From positions 5,146,001 to 5,210,000 of the forward strand of contig OY804578.1 of NCBI GenBank assembly GCA_963680875.1: a DNA stretch of 64,000 bases, read 5' to 3'. Below are positions 37,001 through 47,448 of the stretch, one piece after another (within the stretch, counting starts at the first letter, position 1; each line of letters starts with the position of its first letter). This stretch comes from Bathymodiolus brooksi (taxonomy: Eukaryota; Mollusca; Bivalvia; Mytilida; Modiolidae). The notes below the pieces were generated by a model. The model had not been told where the DNA came from. It worked only from the letters and a program-made list of their open reading frames with translations, and searched no databases. The position numbers and the translations under genes are program-made.

Positions 37001-37892
37001 ATAGACATTAGTTGTCAAGAAGTAAGTTAACTACAGTAGGTAACACTGATCTAATGTTTTATAGACATTAGTTGTCAAGATGTAAGTTAACTATAGAAGG
37101 TAACACTGATCTAATGTTTTATAGACATTAGTTGTCAAGATGTAAGTTAACTATAGTAGTTAACACTGATCTAATGTTTTATAGATATTATTTGTCAAGA
37201 TGTAAGTTAACTATAGTAGGTAACACTGATTAAATGTTTTATAGACATTGGTTGTCAAGATGTAAGTTAACTACAGAAGGTAACACTGATCTAATGTTTT
37301 ATAGACATTAGTTGTCAAGATGTAAGTTAACTACAGTAGTTAACACTGATCTAATGTTTTTTAGACATTAGTTGTCAAGATGTAACTTAACTACATTAGG
37401 TAACACTGATCTAATGTTTTATAGACATTAGTTGTCAAGATGTAAGTTAACTACATTAGGTAACACTGATCTAATGTTTTATAGACATTAGTTGTCAAGA
37501 TGTAAGTTAACTACAGTAGTTAACACTGATCTAATGTTTTATAGACATTAGTTGTCAAGATGTAACTTAACTACATTAAGTAACACTGATCTAATGTTTT
37601 ATAGACATTAGTCGTCAAGATGTAAGTTAACTATAATAGGTAACACCGATCTAACGTTTTATAGACATTAGTTGTCAAGATGTACGTTAACTATAGAAGG
37701 TAACATTGATCTAATGTTTTTTAGACATTAGTTGTCAAGATGTAAGTTAACTACAGTGGGTAACACCGATCTAATGTTTTATAGACATTAGTTGTCAAGA
37801 TATACGTTAACTATAGAAGGTAACACTGATCTAATGTTTTATAGACATTAGTTGTCAAGATGTAAGTTAACTACAGTAGTTAACACTGATCT
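34062..37892 (+). repeat. Array D, block 2: 60-bp minisatellite, ~63 copies
   Basis: Very regular 60-bp units with a handful of alternating variants (GTAGG/GAAGG/TTAGG/GTAGT before TAACACTGAT; ATAGACATTAG versus ATAGATATTAT). A block of variant order recurs 1380 bp apart (34441-34990 and 35821-36370), i.e. a 23-unit higher-order repeat. Every unit carries GATGTAAGTTAAC, containing the U1-complementary GTAAGT. Confidence 0.98.
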
Positions 37893-38069
37893 TACGTTCA
37901 GCCAGAGGGTAATTATTATTTCAAAACTTCAGATTCGTATCAAATTTTAAAATCTTGTTCTATTAATATTTCGGACTGTCTTAGATCTCCAGGTACTTGT
38001 GACTCTTCTCCATGCATTACTACTTGCAAAATAAAAACTGACAAAAATAATACTTGTAAAACATGCGTC

Positions 38070-40586
38070 ATGCTAATAACTTCTCCTGAATTTACAAGTA
38101 ATTTAACTGGAAAAACGTACTACACCAAATCGTTTGAACCTCTGGACTGTTCTACTAAAAATGTCATTTACGGTATAGAATGTACACTCTGTGGACTTTT
38201 GTATGTTGGTGAAACTCGTCAAACATTGCGAAGTAGGATGAGCCAACATCGATATGATGCAAAAGATCCCAAATACAGGATTTTGTATAATCATTTCAAT
38301 CAACCGGGTCATGACCGCTGTTTGACGATGAAAGTTCGAATCATCGAGAAGATTTACCATCATACAAACAGCCCTATTCTTAGTTCACCTTACCGCACCG
38401 ATAGAGAGTTGTTCTGGATAAAAGAATTAGGCACTGCAATGCCTTACGGTTGCAATGATAACATCAAAGGAGTGGGAAATTTGTCAAGTCCTGGATGCAA
38501 CGAAATCAACGTGATGAGCCTTTTTAATACTATTCCAAGAACTAAACGTAGCCATGGTCATAAAAGAATTCAACATCCTAATGTTAAAAAGTCCTCTAAA
38601 CCAAGAACGTTACAAGATACTTTTAATGATTTACTTTCTAATATACAGAAACCTCTTGGAATTCATCATATTCGTACAATCTTATTTTCACTACCTGTAA
38701 ACTACCTCAAAGATCTTAGGGATTTTGGACTTGACAAAGGAGGCGTAGATCCTTTTTCTCCTAAGTACAGATTGTCTAGTATTATATGTGACGTGGCGTC
38801 CTTTCGTCTTTTTAAACCAGTTCGATCTGAACCTCTTCATGATAACAACAGAAAACTCCTCCATATTCCGTTTGCTAATAAAGGAATCGATGCTATTAAC
38901 ATCAGCAACATTCTTAATAGAAAAGAGGTCATAAAAGAAATTCCACCATATTTCAAAAATCAATCTGTTCCCATTGTCTCCTATAGCTACACTAACAGCA
39001 TTGGCCGTAAAATTTTCAACTACAAAGAAGCATTGCAAGATATTAACATAAAAGAGTACATTAAGAACCCTCTGACTTGTGACTGCTCCCACTCTCCTTT
39101 TCAATACAACCCATCTGGACATGTAATCACTGGTGATCTGAATATCATTCAACATGAGAGTCTCCGAAAGGTGATTTCTCATGGTCCTAAATTCAGAGAA
39201 CCTCAACACATCAATTGGAAACATAATTTCAAGATAATTATGGATGCTGTTGAAGATTATGCCAGAAGGTGGATAAAGAGAGAAGTAGACCAAGATCCTG
39301 ATTTAGAGTCCTTGTCAGACTGGGTTAGAACAATTAGGTCTCTAGTACAAGGTCGGATTCACAAACTCAAAAATTGTGTTAATAGTCGACCTAAGTCTGT
39401 ATTTAAAGACCAAGAAGCTGTTAAGTGTCTTTCCTCTCTTCATGACAACTATGTTATTGTTCCTGCGGACAAGGCTTCCAACAATATCGTGTTTGTATGT
39501 AAATCATATTACTTCGAATGTCTAATCAAGGAATTAGGCATAAATAGCAACACCTCTAGTAATACCACATACAAACCAACTTCGTTCGACAAAGATGAAA
39601 TCCTAGCTAACCACAGATCATTCATGACCTCTTTAAACATTCCCTCTGGTAAAGAGTCTGAGGATTTACCCTATTTATATTGGATACCTAAACTCCATAA
39701 GACACCATACAAAGAAAGGTACATAGCGGGATCATCAACTTGTTCGACGAAAGAATTGTCTATTCACCTGACAAAGATTCTGTCTACAGTAAAAGAGGGA
39801 CAACAGAAATATTGTGAAACTGTTTACTCGCGTAGTGGCATAAATCACATGTGGATTTTGAAAAACTCTAAAGATCTTTTGGATAACCTGAAATCAAGAT
39901 CTTTCTCTCAGGTATCCTCCATCAAAACTTTTGATTTTTCAACTCTATATACCACCCTACCGCATGACAAATTAAAAACCCGCTTAAAAGAAACAATTCA
40001 TAAAGCTTTTAGTCATAGAAACTATGGCTCAAAATTTGTTGTGTTAGGCTACAATTCCACATATTTTTCAAACAAAATTCATAAAGGTAAAACATGCTAC
40101 TCCGAGGAACAAGTGATCAGTATGCTGGAGTTCCTCATCGATAACATATTTGTCTCCTTTGGAGGGACACTGTTTCAGCAGGTCGTCGGCATACCAATTG
40201 GTACGAATTGTGCCCCTCTTCTAGCCGATTTATTTTTATACTCATACGAGTCGGAGTTTCTTCAAAAGCTTGTAAAAGATAAGAAGATTCATGAGGCTAG
40301 AGCCTTTAATTTCACATACAGGTATATTGATGACGTTTTATCTATCAATAATTCTAGATTTGCAGAATTTCTTCCATTGATATATCCTCCAGAGCTGGAA
40401 GTTAAAGAGACCACCGATACAGCTTCGTCCGCATCATTTTTGGACTTATACCTCGAATTTGACGACAGTGGTCAACTCAGTACTAAAATTTATGATAAGC
40501 GGGACGACTTCAATTTTAAAATCATAAATTTTCCAAACATGTGCAGCAATATACCAGCTTCTCCTGCATATGGTGTTTACATCTAG
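38070..40586 (+). CDS. Naiad-type PLE polyprotein: GIY-YIG endonuclease plus reverse transcriptase
   Basis: 838 codons from the first ATG; the same frame is open back to 37893, so this Met is not necessarily the true start. Residues 32-120 form a GIY-YIG nuclease: VIYGI, YVGET at 45-49, R54/R56, and the catalytic-type Glu in RELFWIKEL at 113. A CCHH set is visible (C38, C41, H75, H81). A CxC motif lies at 337-339. RT motifs follow: DFSTLYTTLP with Asp 622, GIPIGTNCAPLLADLFL from Gly 707, and YIDD at 752-755. It would copy element RNA at a nick made by its own nuclease. TAG at 40584 truncates a conserved tail that continues in the same frame to 40805 (QLIRYARASSNYSDFLKR and on). There is no internal TGA, so no sign of selenocysteine. 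Confidence 0.9.
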   Translation: MLITSPEFTSNLTGKTYYTKSFEPLDCSTKNVIYGIECTLCGLLYVGETRQTLRSRMSQHRYDAKDPKYRILYNHFNQPGHDRCLTMKVRIIEKIYHHTNSPILSSPYRTDRELFWIKELGTAMPYGCNDNIKGVGNLSSPGCNEINVMSLFNTIPRTKRSHGHKRIQHPNVKKSSKPRTLQDTFNDLLSNIQKPLGIHHIRTILFSLPVNYLKDLRDFGLDKGGVDPFSPKYRLSSIICDVASFRLFKPVRSEPLHDNNRKLLHIPFANKGIDAINISNILNRKEVIKEIPPYFKNQSVPIVSYSYTNSIGRKIFNYKEALQDINIKEYIKNPLTCDCSHSPFQYNPSGHVITGDLNIIQHESLRKVISHGPKFREPQHINWKHNFKIIMDAVEDYARRWIKREVDQDPDLESLSDWVRTIRSLVQGRIHKLKNCVNSRPKSVFKDQEAVKCLSSLHDNYVIVPADKASNNIVFVCKSYYFECLIKELGINSNTSSNTTYKPTSFDKDEILANHRSFMTSLNIPSGKESEDLPYLYWIPKLHKTPYKERYIAGSSTCSTKELSIHLTKILSTVKEGQQKYCETVYSRSGINHMWILKNSKDLLDNLKSRSFSQVSSIKTFDFSTLYTTLPHDKLKTRLKETIHKAFSHRNYGSKFVVLGYNSTYFSNKIHKGKTCYSEEQVISMLEFLIDNIFVSFGGTLFQQVVGIPIGTNCAPLLADLFLYSYESEFLQKLVKDKKIHEARAFNFTYRYIDDVLSINNSRFAEFLPLIYPPELEVKETTDTASSASFLDLYLEFDDSGQLSTKIYDKRDDFNFKIINFPNMCSNIPASPAYGVYI

Positions 40587-40805
40587 CAATTGATTCGCTA
40601 TGCAAGGGCCAGTAGCAATTATTCTGATTTCCTGAAACGTCATCTTCATCTGAGAAACAGGCTACTGGACCAGGGCTATAAAAAGATTCGCCTTATTCGA
40701 TCTCTTAAAAAGTTTATATTCCGATACCAATATCTTGTCGAAATATATTCCGTCTCTGCAGAAATAATTATAAGCGATGCATTTTCATATAGTGAAAATG
40801 TATAA
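40587..40805 (+). pseudogene. C-terminal RT tail of the Naiad protein, cut off by a premature TAG
   Basis: In frame with the preceding coding region (the distance is a multiple of three). It encodes QLIRYARASSNYSDFLKR, then a basic stretch ending YQYLVEIYS. The wording ..YGVYxSQLIRYARA.. is the usual continuation after the RT domain in Penelope-like proteins, so the TAG at 40584-40586 most likely replaced a Ser codon. The next stop is at 40803-40805. Confidence 0.85.
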
Positions 40806-40847
40806 AGATAAAGAAGTCCAAAATGTCAAGAATTTTTTTGTCAATGT

Positions 40848-40880
40848 GTGACGTAAAAGTATTTTTGACATTTACGTCAC
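40848..40880 (+). other. Perfect 10-bp stem-loop in the Naiad 3' region
   Basis: GTGACGTAAA and TTTACGTCAC are exact reverse complements separated by 13 nt. It lies 43 bp after the last stop codon of the frame. An RNA role (RT recognition or 3' processing) is possible but not shown. Confidence 0.7.
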
Positions 40881-41173
40881 CGAATATGGTACTGCTTTGA
40901 CAACTATTTTACCTATTTTGTTCCTGTATTTAAATACTGTTACAGTGACAGCCGGAACCTTTGAACCGTAATGAGAGCGGGAGGTTTGGCGCCTTAAAAT
41001 CTGATTCAACCCACCATTTCTTTAGAAATGCCTGTACCAAGTCAGGGTCATTACGGTTTTCATAGTTTTCCGGTTGTTGACTGATTTTGTCTGTTTATAT
41101 AATTATGAGTTTTGACTTTCCCTTTATAAGATTGTTCGGAGTTCGGTAATTTTGTTATTACCTTTATTTATCT

Positions 41174-44100
41174 AATGTTTTATAGATATTATTTGTCAAG
41201 ATGTAAGTTAACTATAGCAGGTAACACTGATCTAATGTTTAATAGACATTAGTTGTCAAGATGTAAGTTAACTACAGAAGGTAACACTGATCTAATGTTT
41301 TATAGACATTAGTTGTCAAGATGTAAGTTAACTACAGTAGTTAACACTGATCTAATGTTTTATAGACATTAGTTGTCAAGATGTAACTTAACTACATTAG
41401 GTAACACTGATCTAATGTTTTATAGACATTAGTTGTCAAGATGTAAGTTAACTACAGAAGGTAACACTGATCTAATGTTTTATAGACATTAGTTGTCAAG
41501 ATGTAAGTTAACTACAGTAGTTAACACTGATCTAATGTTTTATAGACATTAGTTGTCAAGATGTAACTTAACTACATTAGGTAACACTGATCTAATGTTT
41601 TATAGATATTAGTTGTCAAGATGTAAGTTAACTATAATAGGTAACACCGATCTAATGTTTTATAGACATTAGTTGTCAAGATGTACGTTAACTATAGAAG
41701 GTAACATTGATCTAATGTTTTATAGATATTAGTTGTCAAGATGTAAGTTAACTATAGTAGGTAACACCGATCTAATGTTTTATAGACATTAGTTGTCAAG
41801 ATGTACGTTAACTATAGAAGGTAACACTGAACTAATGTTTTATAGACATTAGTTGTCAAGATGTAAGTTAACTACAGTAGTTAACACTGATCTAATGTTT
41901 TATAGATATTATTTGTCAAGATGTAAGTTAACTATAGTAGGTAACACTGATCTAATGTTTTATAGACATTAGTTGTCGAGATGTAAGTTAACTACATTAG
42001 GTAACACTGATCTAATGTTTTATAGACATTGGTTGTCAAGATGTAAGTTAACTATGGTAGGAAACACTGATCTAATGTTTTATAGATATTATTTGTCAAG
42101 ATGTAAGTTAACTATAGTAGGTAACACTGATCTAATGTTTTATAGACATTAGTTGTCAAGATGTACGTTAACTATAGAAGGTAACACTGATCTAATGTTT
42201 TATAGACATTAGTTGTCAAGATGTAAGTTAACTACAGTAGTTAACACTGATCTAATGTTTTATAGATATTATTTGTCAAGATGTAAGTTAACTATAGTAG
42301 GTAACACTGATCTAATGTTTTATAGACATTAGTTGTCAAGATGTAAGTTAACTACAGAAGGTAACACTGATCTAATGTTTTATAGACATTAGTTGTCAAG
42401 ATGTAAGTTAACTACATTAGTTAACACTGATCTAATGTTTTATAGATATTATTTGTCAAGATGTAAGTTAACTATAGTAGGTAACACTGATTTAATGTTT
42501 TATAGACATTAGTTGTCAAGATGTAAGTTAACTACAGAAGGTAACACTGATCTAATGTTTTATAGACATTAGTTGTCAAGATGTAAGTTAACTACAGTAG
42601 TTAACACTGATCTAATGTTTTATAGACATTAGTTGTCAAGATGTAACTTAACTACATTAGGTAACACTGATCTAATGTTTTATAGACATTAGTTGTCAAG
42701 ATGTAAGTTAACTACAGAAGGTAACACTGATCTAATGTTTTATAGACATTAGTTGTCAAGATGTAAGTTAACTACAGTAGTTAACACTGATCTAATGTTT
42801 TATAGACATTAGTTGTCAAGATGTAATTTAACTACATTAGGTAACACTGATCTAATGTTTTATAGACATTAGTTGTCAAGATGTAAGTTAACTATAATAG
42901 GTAACACCGATCTAATGTTTTATAGACATTAGTTGTCAAGATGTACGTTAACTATAGAAGGTAACATTGATCTAATGTTTTATAGATATTAGCTGTCAAG
43001 ATGTAAGTTAACTATAGTAGGTAACACCGATCTAATGTTTTATAGACATTAGTTGTCAAGATGTACGTTAACTATAGAAGGTAACACTGATCTAATGTTT
43101 TATAGACATTAGTTGTCAAGATGTAAGTTAACTACAGTAGTTAACACTGATCTAATGTTTTATAGACATTAGTTGTCAAGATGTAACTTAACTACATTAG
43201 GTAACACTGATCTAATGTTTTATAGACATTAGTTGTCAAGATGTAAGTTAACTATAATAGGTAACACCGATCTAATGTTTTATAGACATTAGTTGTCAAG
43301 ATGTACGTTAACTATAGAAGGTAACATTGATCTAATGTTTTATAGATATTAGTTGTCAAGATGTAAGTTAACTATAGTAGGTAACACCGATCTAATGTTT
43401 TATAGACATTAGTTGTCAAGATGTACGTTAACTATAGAAGGTAACACTGAACTAATGTTTTATAGACATTAGTTGTCAAGATGTAAGTTAACTATGGTAG
43501 GAAACACTGATCTAATGTTTTATAGATATTATTTGTCAAGATGTAAGTTAACTATAGTAGGTAACACTGATCTAATGTTTTATAGACATTAGTTGTCAAG
43601 ATGTACGTTAACTATAGAAGGTAACACTGATCTAATGTTTTATAGACATTAGTTGTCAAGATGTAAGTTAACTACAGTAGTTAACACTGATCTAATGTTT
43701 TATAGATATTATTTGTCAAGATTTAAGTTAACTATAGTAGGTAACACTGATCTAATGTTTTATAGACATTAGTTGTCAAGATGTAAGTTAACTACAGAAG
43801 GTAACACTGATCTAATGTTTTATAGACATTAGTTGTCAAGATGTAAGTTAACTACAGTAGTTAACACTGATCTAATGTTTTATAGACATTAGTTGTCAAG
43901 ATGTAACTTAACTACATTAGGTAACACTGACCTAATGTTTTATAGACATTAGTTGTCAAGATGTAAGTTAACTACAGAAGGTAACACTGATCTAATGTTT
44001 TATAGACATTAGTTGTCAAGATGTAAGTTAACTACAGTAGTTAACACTGATCTAATGTTTTATAGACATTAGTTGTCAAGATGTAACTTAACTACATTAG

Positions 44101-45988
44101 GTAACACTGATCTAATGTTTTATAGACATTAGTTGTCAAGATGTAAGTTAACTATAATAGGTAACACCGATCTAATGTTTTATAGACATTAGTTGTCAAG
44201 ATGTACGTTAACTATAGAAGGTAACATTGATCTAATGTTTTATAGATATTAGCTGTCAAGATGTAAGTTAACTATAGTAGGTAACACCGATCTAATGTTT
44301 TATAGACATTAGTTGTCAAGATGTACGTTAACTATAGAAGGTAACACTGATCTAATGTTTTATAGACATTAGTTGTCAAGATGTAAGTTAACTACAGTAG
44401 TTAACACTGATCTAATGTTTTATAGATATTATTTGTCAAGATGTAAGTTAACTATAGTAGGTAACACTGATCTAATGTTTTATAGACATTAGTTGTCAAG
44501 ATGTAAGTTAACTACATTAGGTAACACTGATCTAATGTTTTATAGACATTGGTTGTCAAGATGTAAGTTAACTATGGTAGGAAACACTGATCTAATGTTT
44601 TATAGATATTATTTGTCAAGATGTAAGTTAACTATAGTAGGTAACACTGATCTAATGTTTTATAGACATTAGTTGTCAAGATGTACGTTAACTATAGAAG
44701 GTAACACTGATCTAATGTTTTATAGACATTAGTTGTCAAGATGTAAGTTAACTACATTAGGTAACACTGATCTAATGTTTTATAGACATTAGTTGTCAAG
44801 ATGTAAGTTAACTATAGTAGGTAACACCGATCTAATGTTTTATAGACATTAGTTGTCAAGATGTAAGTTAACTACATTAGGTAACACTGATCTAATGTTT
44901 TATAGACATTGGTTGTCAAGATGTAAGTTAACTATAGTAGGTAACACCGATCTAATGTTTTATAGACATTAGTTGTCAAGATGTAAGTTAACTACATTAG
45001 GTAACACTGATCTAATGTTTTATAGACATTGGTTGTCAAGATGCAAGTTAACTAGAGTAGTTAACACTGATCTAATGTTTTATAGACATTAGTTGTCAAG
45101 ATGTAAGTTAACTACATTAGGTAAGACTGATCTAATGTTTTATTGACATTGGTTGTCAAGATGTAAGTTAACTATAGTAGGTAACACCGATCTAATGTTT
45201 TATAGACATTAGTTGTCAAGATGTAAGTTAACTATAGTAGGTAACACCGATCTAATGTTTTATAGACATTAGTTGTCAAGATGTACGTTAACTATAGAAG
45301 GTAACACTGATCTAATGTTTTATAGACATTAGTTGTCAAGATGTAAGTTAACTACAGTAGTTAACACTGATCTAATGTTTTATAGATATTATTTGTCAAG
45401 ATGTAAGTTAACTATAGTAGGTAACACTGATCTAATGTTTTATAGACATTAGTTGTCAAGATGTAAGTTAACTATAGAAGGTAACACTGATCTAATGTTT
45501 TATAGACATTATTTGTCAAGATGTAAGTTAACTACAGTAGTTAACACTGATCTAATGTTTTATAGACATTAGTTGTCAAGATGTACGTTAACTATAGAAG
45601 GTAACACTGATCTAATGTTTTATAGACATTAGTTGTCAAGATGTAAGTTAACTACAGTAGTTTACACTGATCTAATGTTTTATAGATATTATTTGTCACG
45701 ATGTAAGTTAACTATAGTAGGTAACACTGATCTAATGTTTTATAGCCATTAGTTGTCAAGATGTAAGTAAACAATAGTAGGTAACACTGATCTAATGTTT
45801 AATAGACATTGGTTGTCAAGATGTAAGTTAACTATAGAAGGTAACACTGATCTAATGTTTTATAGACATTAGTTGTCAAGATGTACGTTAACTACATTAG
45901 GTAACACTGATCTAATGTTTTATAGACATTAGTTGTCAAGATGTAAGTTAACTATAGTAGGTAACACCGATCTAATGTTTTATAGACA
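41174..45988 (+). repeat. Array D, block 3: 60-bp minisatellite, ~80 copies
   Basis: Continuation of the array after the Naiad insertion, in the same register and orientation. Variant order recurs at 1260 bp (42841-43080 versus 44101-44340, both including AGCTGTCAAG) and at 2520 bp (42001 versus 44521), i.e. multiples of 21 units. It ends abruptly at TTTTATAGACA, where the LINE begins. Confidence 0.98.
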
Positions 45989-45999
45989 ACGTAATATAT

Positions 46000-46005
46000 T
46001 TTATT
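46000..46005 (-). promoter_or_regulatory. Polyadenylation signal AATAAA of the LINE
   Basis: AATAAA on the minus strand, about 12 nt from the LINE 3' junction at 45989, the expected place for 3' end formation. No long A tail follows. Confidence 0.55.
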
Positions 46006-46274
46006 CAAATGCTTGCTACAATTAACACGCCAAAAGTCCAAACTCCTTTTGGTGTTTCCCTGTTACATCTTGTTCTGATTATCCAGGGCTAAAATCAGAA
46101 TTACATGAAATATATATACAACCTAAGTACAATTTCTATTTAATACCTTTTGAAAAATTTATTTATTTTGCATTTATTATATTTTTTTTTACTTTCATTA
46201 AAAATGTACACTTTTGAAGTGTTTTATTTTCATTTATTCTGTTAATATATTCATTGGCAAATATTTTATATACA

Positions 46275-47446
46275 TCAATATACTTTTGTTTTCTGTTCAG
46301 ATATATAGTACGATTTGTAGATGGAAAACCTTACAACTGTTATCAAAAAATTTAATGCAATATAGTTTTTATCATCTATCTTGTATCCAAGTACTATATG
46401 ATTCAAAGTAATTTTGTTTTCGATACCCAAACCCTTCATTAAATTCTGAAATTTTGTCCAAAACTCTTGTAGAAAGGTACAAGTAATAAAATAATGAGAG
46501 TAATCTTCATTTAATTTACAGAAATTACATAAACTATTCCCAACAATTTTCCATTTGGAAAGTAAAACTTTATTTGGTATAATAAAATGAAAAAGTTTCC
46601 ATCTGAACATTTTAAGTTTTTTTCGTCAAGAAATTTGAAAATGAAAAAATATAGACTACTTGTATTTGGTTTTTCAGACAACACTAAATAATTAATCCAA
46701 TAATGTGTACCAATAGGGTTTGAAAATTTAACATTCACCAGTTTATTATATTATAACTTATTAGACAATGTAGATAAATTAATAAACTGATTGTTCCAGA
46801 TGAAATAATCTTTTTTGATATTTACAATGCTTTTAACTGAGCTTTCTGTTTTTAAAATGTCTATCCAATTCTTTGGAAAAGCTTTTTTAAGAATACTAAA
46901 TTCAGATATCCAATTAGATTTATTTTTTAACTTGTGAAGAATAAATTCTTGCGTAATTTTACCATTATTATCTATTATATCATTAACAAAAAATATTCCA
47001 CTATTAATCCATTCTTTAAAAAATAAATATTTTTTTTCAAATGTAATAAATCTATTTCCCCATAAAATTTGCTTTCTTACATTACTGAATGTCAATGGTG
47101 AACTTAATTGACCACCACCTGTTTTTATCCAACTGGTCAAAACATTTTTGTAAAATTCGGGGATATCATTTAGAAACTGTTTATGTTTTTTCACATCTAT
47201 GTTCATTTTAAAAATAAGCCATATTTTCCCAAATACATTTAAATATTTTAGTGGTATCAATTTCCAATTCGAAAATTTTGAGTCAGCTAATCTACTTACC
47301 CATGATGCTTTCAAAGATATAAAATAACTTTCTATATCTATCATTTTCAGTCCACCCGTCTCAAAATCTCCTATCAATGTATTTCTTTTTACCTTATCTG
47401 GTTTCCCATTCCATATGAATTTAAAACACTTACTCTCTATCTCTTT
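46275..47446 (-). pseudogene. LINE ORF2, C-terminal part (broken)
   Basis: From the right, the frame starts at the foldback insertion with KEIESKCFKFIWNGKPDKV, then GGLKMIDIESYFISLKASWV, and ends at a TAA (46751-46753). The same frame continues after the stop (NVKFSNPIGTHYWINYL). A frameshift near 46615 then leads to FRWKLFHFIIPNKVL and CNFCKLNEDYSHYFITC. The CxxC...H....C pattern is the zinc-knuckle-like end of L1/Tx1 ORF2 proteins. It is joined to the upstream part only if foldback element 3 (47449-49590) is taken out. Confidence 0.8.
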
Positions 47447-47448
47447 TT

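Larger units (their letters stand above)
37893..41169 (+). mobile_element. Naiad-type Penelope-like retroelement (N-terminal GIY-YIG), ~3.28 kb
   Basis: Inserted in array D with a 4-bp target duplication ATCT (37889-37892 and 41170-41173) that exactly rebuilds the monomer. It carries one long plus-strand frame and a 3' untranslated part with a perfect stem-loop at 40848-40880. Its last ~145 bp also occur alone at 33519-33663. Domain order GIY-YIG, then a CxC segment, then RT matches the permuted N-terminal-endonuclease clade called Naiad, described from many invertebrates including clams, which is reported to favour simple or tandem repeats as targets. The reading frame is open from the very first base of the insertion, so the copy is probably 5'-truncated. 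Confidence 0.9.

Noticed and set aside
38103..39293. Minus-strand frames of 86 and 200 codons under the Naiad coding region
   Set aside because: They are shadows of the GIY-YIG/RT frame, whose motifs are unambiguous on the plus strand.
38070..40586. Selenoprotein possibility for the Naiad protein
   Set aside because: Some clam Naiads are reported to use TGA as selenocysteine, but this frame has no internal TGA and the break is TAG.
34062..45988. Hammerhead ribozyme in the 60-bp array or the Naiad element
   Set aside because: The catalytic core CTGATGA...GAAA is absent; CTGATCTA in the monomer only resembles its start.
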